Origin: Norana najaformis | Lineage: Eukaryota; Annelida; Clitellata; Crassiclitellata; Hormogastridae | NCBI GenBank assembly: GCA_964023275.1 | Contig: OZ029913.1 | Location: 46,193,976-46,257,975 of the forward strand | DNA length: 64,000 bases | Direction of reading: 5' to 3' | Notes under the pieces: model-generated | The model's input: the letters and a program-made list of their open reading frames with translations, nothing else | Database searches by the model: none | Told to the model about the DNA's origin: nothing | Translations under genes and position numbers: made by a program | In this document: positions 11,501-23,500 of the stretch, piece by piece | Layout of the letters: every line of letters begins with the position of its first letter | How positions within the stretch are numbered: the first letter of the stretch is position 1

Positions 11501-14500
11501 GTGTGGCACCAAGACAATGTCTGAAAGAAGGTGCATTCTTGCCAGTCCGACGTTTTGAAGGATCCACCATGCCGAAGTAGCAATTGCTTGAGTGGTCAGT
11601 GGGTTCTCGCCAAATTCTTGAGATAGCAAACTTCATAGCTCTCTTTTCTTCTCTGTACCATCCTGCAAAAGAACAAAATTAAATTGCGATCATACCAAAA
11701 TAAATGTAATTCACCCATGACTAATGTGTAAGACATTCTCGCAACATATTTCATATATCATATATTTGTTCAATAACTTTGAAAATTTTCAAAAAATTGT
11801 GAAATTACAACATTTCAAACTTTTAAAACTTTTATAACATAAAATTTCGCCATCTGAGCAAGTATCAATTGTCCATCTTACCCTTGAGTGTTTATTTCAG
11901 TGCTCGCAGGTGAAATGAGGTGCCCAGGATTTGTCTTGATCCCCAACAGGAATGCCGAAATATGCCTTGTAAGTTTCACACATCTTAGCAGATGCTTCCA
12001 CGGAGTACTTTTTCGCTCTTGTCTTGATAAATTGGCTGCATACATAGCAAAATGCGTCTGCAGATGCTTGCAGCCTTCAGATGCCATTTCAGATATGTAT
12101 CAACTTAGGCAGCTACAATTAAACTGAACTGGTGGGCTTAAGGCCACTGTATTTATACTGTAATTTATATTTCTGGACAGTTCCAGAAGGTTCTCTGCCG
12201 TTCTAGAATATTCTCGAAAGTTCTAGAAAGTTCTAGCAGTTACTCCAAGTTTACTCAACACTGAATTCATATGGAATGTTCTGTAAAGTAGGTAAATTTC
12301 AGAATATTACTGTCCTGGTCATAAAAGCAAAGTTTGTGGGGAATAATATCCATTCTTTAAACTTTTGAGGCATAAGCATTTAGGAAATAACACTTACTAC
12401 CCTGGAACAAAAAAAATTAAAATTTGTTGCACGATGATGTCTGAGCAATGTTTACTAACAAGTGAATGTTCTGTCTTTAATTACATTTAAGATCATTAAG
12501 GCTGGCACCAAGAGCACCCCTGATTAGTTTCTCTTAAAGCAGTGCTATACAAATTTTTGATTACAATTACAATTCCTCAAGGATATCTCTGACAACGCAC
12601 TGGTCTCCAGTCACCTTGACTACTGTAACTCACTTCTTACCAGTATCACAAAGGCAAACATGTAGAACTCGGGCAAGTTGTTCAGAAGTAACAGGCTACA
12701 GCCATAACTGATACATTCAAATATGAGCATATAACCCCTGTACTTAAATCTTCCCCATTCAACAAAGAATTTACTTCAAATAGGGGCTTATAGTTTTAAA
12801 AACATTAAACTGGCCAACTACAAGACTTAAAATCAATCCTCATTCTCCAGACCTATCATTTATTATTCAACCAGTTCACCTGATTGTCTTTCTCTGGTTG
12901 TGCAAAAAAACTAAAACTGTTCTTGGTGGATGAGCTATTTCAGCTGATGGACTGAAATTCTGGAACTCTCTTCCTGCATGTCGCGAATTCATTTACTCGG
13001 AATTTATAACAAAACCCAATTGTATATTCACACATATGTTAACTACAAGTCTAATTACAGTTTACTATTTGCGAAGATCCTTCATTCGACATAATTATCA
13101 ACAAATTTCATAAATTCCTAGAAACATCAAAACCAATCTCTCACGAATCGAATACACAAAGTCCAATGGACACAGCAGAAAGCATCGGGCTTCCGGCGTT
13201 AGCATAGCTCCATTCCACCCTATTCATCAGCCGAATAACCACTCCCAGAAGAACATGACTGGACCATGGTTCATTCTCAACCCACCAGCCGTGGAAGAAG
13301 AAGACTATAACAGGTTAAGCACTTTGGCTTCTCAGGTTCCCGTTACTTTGGTCACGGCCTCTCTCCTCCTGTCCTTTCGACCAATTCCTCCTCAAATTTC
13401 CCGAACTCTTCAGCTAGCTCTTGTTGCTCCGACCGACTCCCTCAGTTCACTCTGTCCCTCAGCAACTGATTAAACCCAGCGACTGCCTTCAGATCTTCCA
13501 GATATCCCCTTCCTTTTCGGTCACCGAGCACAACCGCCCATTCTACCTGAGAACCAGATGTCCATGTTTCCTGCATAAGGCAAACTACAGTGCATTTTGT
13601 GACACTGCATCTGTCATTTCTGTCTCAACTTAAAATTTACCTTTTCAGTTGCCTTGTAAGTGCCATAGGTTGCCTCTCTGTTGCATCGGACTGACTTTCA
13701 GGATACTGACCTGACTGCGGGTTGATTTGGTGTGCTTGTACAATAGATGCCTTGTGCTTTAGACACTGATGCTATAGAACTTGCTAACTACAATGACAAT
13801 TATGTGACTGTGTTTTTGCTGCTCATCATGTAGTCTTTAAGTTCGTTTCAAAGTGCAAGTTGTTTGATAATTCTTTCGTGTTCCAACTGCTACTGTGATC
13901 AGTTTGGCTCTTAGGGGTTATTTACATGAGTCTGCTCTGGATTTTGAGTTTTCAGACAATGTTTTCTGCTTGTGATTAATGCCTTTTTGACCTTGGATCT
14001 AATCTAATCCAATAACTCCTACAGCACCAATATCATAACCAGCTACTGAGAATGCCCAGGAATGCACACTATTTTGGTGCAAGGCACCTCCAAGAGTCAC
14101 AGCATCCATTGATCGAAGACAGTATTTTTGGTATGAGGGGTGAACATGAATTGTAATTGTAATTAGAAACTTATAAAGCGCCGCTTCAAGATAAACTCAT
14201 CAGAAGCGCTCCTGTCCTGATGTCTCAGAACTAATGGGAAATAATATGGTCTTCAAACACTTGTGGAAAAGAGAGGGGGAGAGAAAGAGGAATTACCGCC
14301 GAAGGTCGCCAGACATACATAGGTCGGTTGATTTAAATGTAGCACTTTGTAAACTAAAAGACATATCTGAAACTGAATTCTTTATGCAGTGAAGTAATAT
14401 TGGCATAATATGCTGATATTTATAAGGTTGTGTTATGGTTTGGGCAAAAGAGTTTCGAACCATCTGTAGTTAGTGTAGATCTTTTTTAGTGATGCCAATG

Positions 14501-17500
14501 AGATGTGAGTTACAAGTCTGCTAGAAACCAATGGGGAAACCAGTGGATCAAGACAGTTTGAGGCAAAAGAGAACTGAGTCTAGGAATATCCCGTATGTGA
14601 AATTGAGATGATCTGCACATGGCCCAAACATGATTAGAAAATGAAATGATGGAGTTAAACAACATGCTCAAACTGCATGCACATTCAGTACAGTTAATAA
14701 AGAAGCCACCCAAATGAGCAAACATAAGCCAATCAAATTTGTGGAGTTGCTGGCTTGTGCCTAGAAGAAGGAACTTAATCTTGGAAAAATTCATCAGAAG
14801 TCCAAATGGTCCATCTCTACTCAAGGGGATGACAGGTTCCAGATTTACGGTCATGGCTTACATCATACCTTACATACCTTACATCGCCCATGGTCGCTCC
14901 TCATCCTCGTTGCTACGTGCTTCAGAAACTCCGAACATGCTGTCATCATTCAACTCTAGTTGGGAACCTGTTGGTTGGGCTTTGCGTGTGTGCGCGAGCT
15001 TGCCACTGGTGACTCTTCTAGTATTCTGACCAATGTTTACTTGTGGACGAATGTTCCGTTCTTAATGACATTTAACATCATTAGCGCAGAGAGCGCCTCT
15101 GATGAGTTTATCTTGAAGAGGCACTATACAAATTTCACATTACAATTATGCTGTCGAAAGCAAGAAAATGCTTTAGAATTGCTTTGACCGTTTACCAGAA
15201 ATGGGTTCTGCCATCAATCGAATGGCAGTCCATAGTAGATCAACCTGGTGACTTGAGTAATGTCTGGATGCCGTTTCTTCTACCACTTTCGAGGGACTCC
15301 ATTATATGGTGGTGTTATCATCTGTCTTCAACACTGCCCAGTCCAAGGACTCTAAACATGGTGTCAACTGTCCATGTCACTCTGAACATACTATCATCTT
15401 TCAACTCTAGATGGCATTCTGTTGGTTGGGCTCCGCATGTGTGTGGGAGCCTGCTACTGGTCATATTTCTAGTTATCTGAGCATTTCTTACGAAATGATG
15501 AACATATAGTTCTTAATTACATTTAATGTCATTTCGGCTAGCGTAAAGAGTGCCTGATTAGTTTCTCTTGAAGTGGCACTACATAAATATCCAATTACAA
15601 TAACAAAAATTATCATTACTTCGGATATTTTATCTTCAAAGCTATACATGATTCTGCCAATGTACACATGAAATAGCAACAATGAATCATTGTAAAGATA
15701 TTGATTCTCTCTGGAAGTGTTACTCTGAATGATCAACCTGGCAACTGGCTATATCTAAGTTCATGCAATATCTGAGTTAAACCAACTGTAACTAACATCA
15801 TGTGGACCTTATCATACCCAATGCAAGAATCCTCAAATAATGGAACTTCTTAAAAGGGAACCTACAAACTGTCAGACAAGAAAATTAAGATAATACACAA
15901 ACGAACTGGTGCTGAAAAGATAAAGTCACTGTATTACGTGTATTTATCATTTTCTCAAATTCTATATAATTACTGATGTTATCAACAATATTATTCCTCT
16001 TGATGTAAAATGAACATTCACTGTCTGCTTAGACCAAGGAAAAGTTTAATGCAACACAGCTGCAGCACAGCTGTGCTGTTGAACCAAGAAGAGAGGGCAG
16101 AGCACATAATAAATAGTCAGAAACTCACAGAATTCTTTGTCTTTGGACATCTTTTCTTTATTGAAGATAGAAATAACAAAGTATTCTATGTCAGGAGGAA
16201 TATCGCTACAATATTCACACATCTAAATGTGAAATCACACATCAAAACGAAACAATAAATTTCTGCTTACAAAACCTGCTGAATAAGTTTCTAATTTTAA
16301 CAGTAAAATTAGAGTAGGTTTATGTGGGCTGTCAGAAGTTCGTTGGACAGGAACATTTCACCACACTCATGGTCATACTGTAATTTACTCTGGTGCCAAG
16401 GAACAGGGTCAACAAGGAGTGGCACTGTGGATGCAAAAGAAAGCAGCTGGAGCCCTCGTTGGGTATGAGCCAAATGACAACAGTGTAAAGAATACGTAAC
16501 TCTTTCGCTATCTTACTACACTCTACTACAAGTATTTATCACCTTAACATACCTCTCTATGTAAGACTGATTGTTTGAGTGCATTTTGGATCTTGTACAA
16601 CATTCCATATTTTTGCACAAATTTGACATGAATTTCGACCTTTTGGACAGTTTTATTCTGCACGTGTTTACGACCCTGTTCAACCCTGGAAGAGTCCATC
16701 TCTAGTCAGGGGATGTCAGGTCCATTGTCGAGATGGACGGTTGTGGCAAACGAGGTTTGGCATCGGATCTGCTTCAACCAAGACAGAAGGTGCTTGTACC
16801 ATCAATCAAAGTGCTGTCTACTAAGGATTGGCCTGCCTGTTTGAGCAAACGTCCAGATGCTGCATCTTCAGCCACCTATGTGGAACTCCGTGGACAACAG
16901 TGCTTTCATGTGTGCGATGCTGTTGCTCGACTTCATCCTACACCTTCGACGCTGCTTGGTCCGGGGACACTGAGCGTTGTATGTGAGCGGGCTTGTCACC
17001 AGTGACTTTTCTAGTTCTTCTAACAATTGACTGCTAAATGATAAACTTTATAATCTTATGACATTTCTAACATCATTGCGGTTTGTGCAGAGAGCACCAC
17101 TGATGAGTTTATCTTGAAGTGGTGCTACACAAATTTTAAATCACAATTATAAATTACAATTACAATCATCTAATAGAAAAATAATAGATTTTAATGTCTG
17201 TACAAGTCTTTCAATATATGCAAGCAAAGTCAAATCTTGTTATACAGCCTTACCTATGACCAGCATTCATTACTTTATACAGCTCTAAGTTTTAAAACTA
17301 CCCTTCCCACGTTGGGCAGCAGGAAAACCGATTCTTTGCTTTAGGTAGGTTCTCTGAATTTGGAAAGAATTTTACCTCAGTCAGACATAGTTTTAGCCGT
17401 AGGCGAGCATCCTTCAATATCCAATGTATGACCGTTTACATTCTCAAACCGATCTCGCCCAAGGTTCTCGGTAGATTTCAGATACTTCTCTCCGATACGC

Positions 17501-20500
17501 AGTAAATCTTTGACAGCTTTTCTTCCTCCGTGACTCCATACACTAAAGATGACAAGGTGTTGACAAATGTTTGAACTTCTAGCCAACTTGCGGTTAAACG
17601 CACCTCGGTTCAGATCAATGGCAGTTCTAAACTTAACAACGCTTCCATTTGACGAGTCAATATCCGCCACTTCGAAGATAAACTTGCAGTTCTTTTACTG
17701 TTTGAACAGTATGCTCCTAAAACGAACTTTTTCATCCAACGTGAACTCCGTTCTCGACGATGTCTCAGGCTGAACTAACTCTAAACAATTGCACTGGCAC
17801 CTTCGCATAAAATATTGTCTGCCTTCTCAGACGATGCGGAACAAACCGTTATGAATTCAAAATCCTTCACACTGGTACTCCACTTGCCATTGCAGTCAAT
17901 ACCAGTGTTAAGTTCTCTCTTATAATACCCCACATAATTGTTGTTACCTTAGAAATGCTGGTCATTTCTAACATATTATATTAATTTAACTACATGCTGG
18001 TCAATCTACATTTATATAGATATATGAGTATATGCTAGTCACCAACCAACAGTTACATAACTTCTTAATATTAATACATTCTCAAGTTAACTATACACCT
18101 CAACAAGAATTAATGCAAAGGATAAAGGAGAATCACCACAGACAGTATCCTGGTTGTGAGGATTAATGCAAAGTCGGGATGCCTCACTATGGTTCAAGTG
18201 TATGTACCAACCTCAATGGCTACTGAGGAAGACACAGATCAGTTCTATGAGGAGCTGGATGCAGCAGTGAAGCAAATCCCAAAACGAGATGTCCTGTTGC
18301 TGATTGGGACTTCAACATGAAAGTCAGAAAACATACATTAGATGCATTTGAAACTGTAGTTGGAACAGTCGGTTTGAGAGTGGGCAATGAAGCAGGTGAG
18401 CAACTGCTGGATTTTTGTTGGGATCACGAAATGAATCTGGTTTGAACATCATCTGTGGCACTTGCACACGTAGACATCACCAGATGGAGAAACATGGAAC
18501 CAAATTGATTATATTGCAATACCACAGAGTTGGAGGAATGGAAAGTCTGGAAAATCAGGCTAGAATCACTGTATTTAAATCATGTAGAGCAGGCTCAAAA
18601 TGTGACCACTTTGTCCTAAAGTATTTTAACAGACAGTCAATGTAGGATGACAACTGGAACTAAATAAACCATGAAACTAGTTTTATTAATACCTAAACAA
18701 TGTTCCTTGGTTAAAAGTCAGACTTCAGAGTTGACATAAAAGGCAGCAAAAAAACCAACCGTCACAGAGTGATCAGATAATTTATCATACTTACTCCAGC
18801 ATGAATTCTTCATCCCAGCATGGATCTGGTGCCTCTTTGACCTGAGTCCGACTGACCTTGACCTCATTCAAGGCCATGACACAGTACGGATGTGGAACGT
18901 AGCGGACTGATAATTTTGGTGCATTGAATATCTTGAGGTGAAGACTGCGCAGTTCAGTTAGGGTTGGATATGTCTGGACTTTTGGTGTACGCTTGCACTG
19001 TGTATTGGTACAATATGGCTTCAGTGCCTGGATCCACTCCTACTGGTCACAAGAACAAAAAGGGAGTTCTTAAAAGGTAGAACTACTCAGGTGCCTTAAA
19101 TGCTAATAAATACTACTGTATGGTAAAGTAAAAGGACGGCAAGGGTAACATTTAATGATGATTCAAGGTAGGATAAGAATTCGTTTTTGGAGTACCTCCT
19201 ATTTTTCTTTTCCCTAGATGCAAGTTCACGAAACAATCAGACTTCTTGTCTGTGAAGTATCAGGTTAACTGAGCTAAACACACTTCCTGTCACAGTCATA
19301 AAGGCAAGATAACCCAGTGGCTATTAATTATGAACAGAACCCCTGTTCAAAGCCACATGCTATTACTTTTTTGGCTTACCCAAGGTAGCTATGATACTCT
19401 GGGATTTTAAAAAAGGCTAATCCCTGTCAAGATCTGGCAGGGAGAAAGTGTTGTGCAAGGTTACAGCATTAAAGTGGAGGATTGCACTGTGAGATGCTCG
19501 AAAGTATAACTGAGGGGCTGAGCGCCAGAGTGGCCGAACCCTCAAAATTTCCAATATGGAGTTTATGATGCCAATCAATTCGCTTACTGTCTGACTATTA
19601 AATGCCAGACTGGCCTAACCCACATTCTTCTTTGTATTACCCATTCTATGCTGAGTTTGTTCTGGCAGTGGCCAGTGTGCCAAAGCCAGAGTGGCCTAAT
19701 CCTCTAGGCTCTGTATTACCTATTGTTGGTTGCGCGCTGTGCATTTAATATCGCTCATTGAAAAATGTTCACCAAAAGCTGTAAAAGCACGAAACTAGGC
19801 AGATTTGATACAGTAAAATCCAGCCCCGGCCCTGGATAACAGCAGTTTCAGTACTGGAGAAACTGAATGTGACAGGATAGTAGCAACAGTGCGATTTTAT
19901 ACAACGAACCATGTTCCGACGTCATGGACGGAGACTTGCAATCGTAATTGTAAACTTGAGATTTCTACAGTGCCCAACAAAAGTTACGTTGTGGGAACCA
20001 GCTTATTCACGGGTGCTCAGTCAAAACAAATTTGTTAGGCAGGAGGATCAGAAAGTTTCTCATTCCTGGTCACACTTACTGTACCTACTAAATGATCAAG
20101 ATTTTTGGGTTGATCGAGAAGAACAAAAGATACTACAATGACATTTTTGTTCCAAATGACTGGATGAGAGCTACTGATGGAAGATAGAATTTATTGTAAC
20201 AAGGCTTGGAAAAGTTTTAAGAAAATAGTGTCAACAGAAAAACTGATAACAGTGGAAAGAAAGTAATGTGGTTGAAACTATACTGGCTGCATTTCAACAA
20301 GCTTAATCCATAGCACTGACTCCAAGGATTGTGTTAATGAAGATGTTACATTGATTTCAGTTGATGTTGGAAAGCACAAAAAAGGACGACAACAAAACAT
20401 CATTGAACTGTCGCTGTTGTATCCAGATCGGAAGCGATTTGCTTTAGCCAAGCTTTTAGATCTGAAGGCACTACTGCCTTTTAATACTTCATCACTTTTA

Positions 20501-23500
20501 CAAACTGTTGAAATCTAATGCCAGCAATGAGGTTGAGGAGACAGTATGGACAGAATCAGAGGATGAAGATGAACTATGAATGATGATCTAACTTATGACA
20601 TGCTACTATTCTGTCACACTGACCTATATGGGCAAAACTGTACTGAATGCTATTCAAATTAACATTTATTCACTTTCCTTTTGTTGGTTCATCAACATAA
20701 AACATGAGGTAGTTTATCAATAGTACAACACCAGGAATTGGTTCAACTTCATCAATCCCAGAGTGGCCTAACCCACACTTGACCTTGACATATAACCTTA
20801 TTAAGTGAACACAGTACTCAAGTTGAAGTCTACTACTGGCCTGGAAGTACCACTTGGATCAGTGTAATTGGTTAGTAATCAGAAATGGCATGAAACATAA
20901 TCACCTGATTTATGCTTTGCATTCAAATCTTATTTTGGCATTTTCTCAAAACTACTTCCAATGGGGTTATGCCACTCTAGCGCTCACCGCCTCATACTGG
21001 CCTCTTTCAAATCTTCATAAACTTGGGTTAGACAACACACCACTTCTCTACAAAAAGCAAGCTCAGTGCTGGTCCCCAGACCTCAAGCAGAAAAACATGG
21101 AAGGTTTGGAGAACTGAATATAATTAGCATTTTCCCTGGTTGCTGTCAATTCCACTACACTTTTGGCCAAAGCAGAGGTTCCAGGCAGATAGAAGGGGCC
21201 ATGGCATATGTCATTGTGATATCCAAAATCAAGCTATGGTTCAAGCATCAAATTATCAGAGTGAAACCATCAGGTCTTTTCACACCAGTTCTGGACAGTC
21301 TGGGTTATACCTGAATTCCTGAGAAGCCTACACGCATAAGGCTCCTATAGATAAGGCCATTTAAGAAATCTTTTACCTTTAAAAAGTAATTTGCCACTGT
21401 AATTAGTTAATTGGTAGGAAAAGGTAACTAATTACCATAAATAGTTACTGTATAAAATTAGTACAGTGTGGACGAGTTAATGAGCTCCTGGTTTACCCGT
21501 TATTCCGCAAAACGCAAAGTGGTCGTATGTCCCCAAAGCTATTAACTTGACACGCCATGTCAGTTAACGCACTGTACAACAACTGCAATGTTGCGCTAAG
21601 TATACAAGCTCACCAATTTACTACCAGGAAGAAAGCTAATTAAATCCATGGAACATGGTCTGTAAGATGTACTCTGGCAGCTGTAATATTCCATTCATTC
21701 CCGAACTTGGCAGTAGTCGTAAAAGTGGGAGGGTGTCTCTTCAATAAATGTGCATGCGACTCAACCATGGGAGGGAGCTATTTAGGGCAGGAGGGATGGA
21801 CAAGGAAGTCTGGCTGGAACAGGTTTTAACCAGTCAGGAGGGGAATCGTCAGGATAAGGCAGGTATGGTCTTACCAGCATGACCCCAGAGAGGTTGGCTG
21901 GCAGGGCTGCCAGCTAGGTACAGACCTACCTGCCATGCAAAGAGGCATGGAGGAGCTTGGCTGGAAGGAACAGCATGGGATAGGGAAGTGTGGGCGACCG
22001 AGTACCAGTGGAGATATATTTCAACATTGCCCTGTTGAACTGGTTTACACACTGTTTCGAAGGCATGTCCCCGCACGACTTCGCATTAACACGTCCGCAC
22101 TGTAACTAATTACTGAATAGTTATTTTTCCAAAGTAACTAGTTATCTTTAGTCACTACACGTGGTAATTAGTTCTATTTGGAACCCCATTACTTAAATCA
22201 ACTTTTATTTGCTCTAAATAATATTTTTAAAAGTTTGCTTGTTAAGAATTTGAAATCACATAACTCTAACTGAGGGCACTGGCTCTATTAATGGCTCATT
22301 GGTGAAAAAACCGCAATGTGCGGAAATAATAAATTATAAGATGTGCCTTTTTATTGGACTTTTTATGTCACTGGTTTAGCCAAGGAAAGCCACTAAAACA
22401 GAGGATCACCTAAAGTTGTAAAGAACAACCGGGGACTCAGTTATCGAAAATTTAACATAAAGCGCCACCAGGAAAATAAATGGTGGGTAAATATCTATCA
22501 GTTATAATGCATAATTTAAAATACAGCATAATTTGAAAGCATTGCCACTAGAAATAGTCAACTTCTCATCCTCGGTGACTTCAATATATTTCGTCTCTTC
22601 CTTCCACGAAGCGCCTTTCTGATTTAATGAATCAATATGGTCTGTGTCAACATATTAAAGAACCTACATCCCTCCATGGAGGCATTTTGAACTTAGTAAT
22701 CACTTGCGACGATTGCTCTCTTCACGACGTCCGAGTTCATCCGCCTGTCGCATCAGATCATGCATTGATCAAATTTGGACTTCCTCATCTTCATCTGCTC
22801 CCTATTCACACGTTACGTCATATCCGGGGATGAAGATCATTGAATCGGCAGGAGTTCGCAGAAGCCCTCCACCGCACTCCTCTTTGTGCTGATCCCCATA
22901 CACAAGATGTCTTGTCCATTGATGAAGAATTCAGCTTTTACTTGACTGACTTGACCGATCTTTTGGATAAGATACTTCCTCCATGGTTTGTCAAATCCAG
23001 GTATCGTTCTCTCACTGCCTGGTTCAATGGTGACTGTCATCGACTTCGCCGACAGATGCATTGTCTCGAGTGACGTTTCCGTCGTACAAGGGACCTTTCC
23101 ATCGCATGGAGTGGATTGCTCAGCTGAGATCTCTCCATCGTTTATGCCGATGAAAGAAAGCTGAATACTGGGAGATGAAAGTCACACGTCACGAAAAGGA
23201 CCCAAAGCGTCCTTGATCATCTATTTTGGGTCTGTTGGGTCGTTCTTCTCGTTCGTCTGATACGCCATCATTCACCGCTCGTGACTTTCTTACCTTCCTA
23301 ACCAAGAAGATTCAGGGTCGTTGTGCAGCTACTGCGGGGTCTCTGCCTCCACAGTTCTCCATTACTGGATCTGTCTTCGATGCCTTTCGTCTGATATTGG
23401 AGTCGGAGCTATGCCAGATTATTCGATTATCTAATATGAAGTCATGTGAACTTGATCCTCTTCCTCCATTTGTTATTTTGGACATTTTAGCTGTTTTATC

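Noticed and set aside
16733..17005. 90-codon plus-strand gene
   Set aside because: Lies entirely within a copy of dispersed repeat R1 and has no domain motif.
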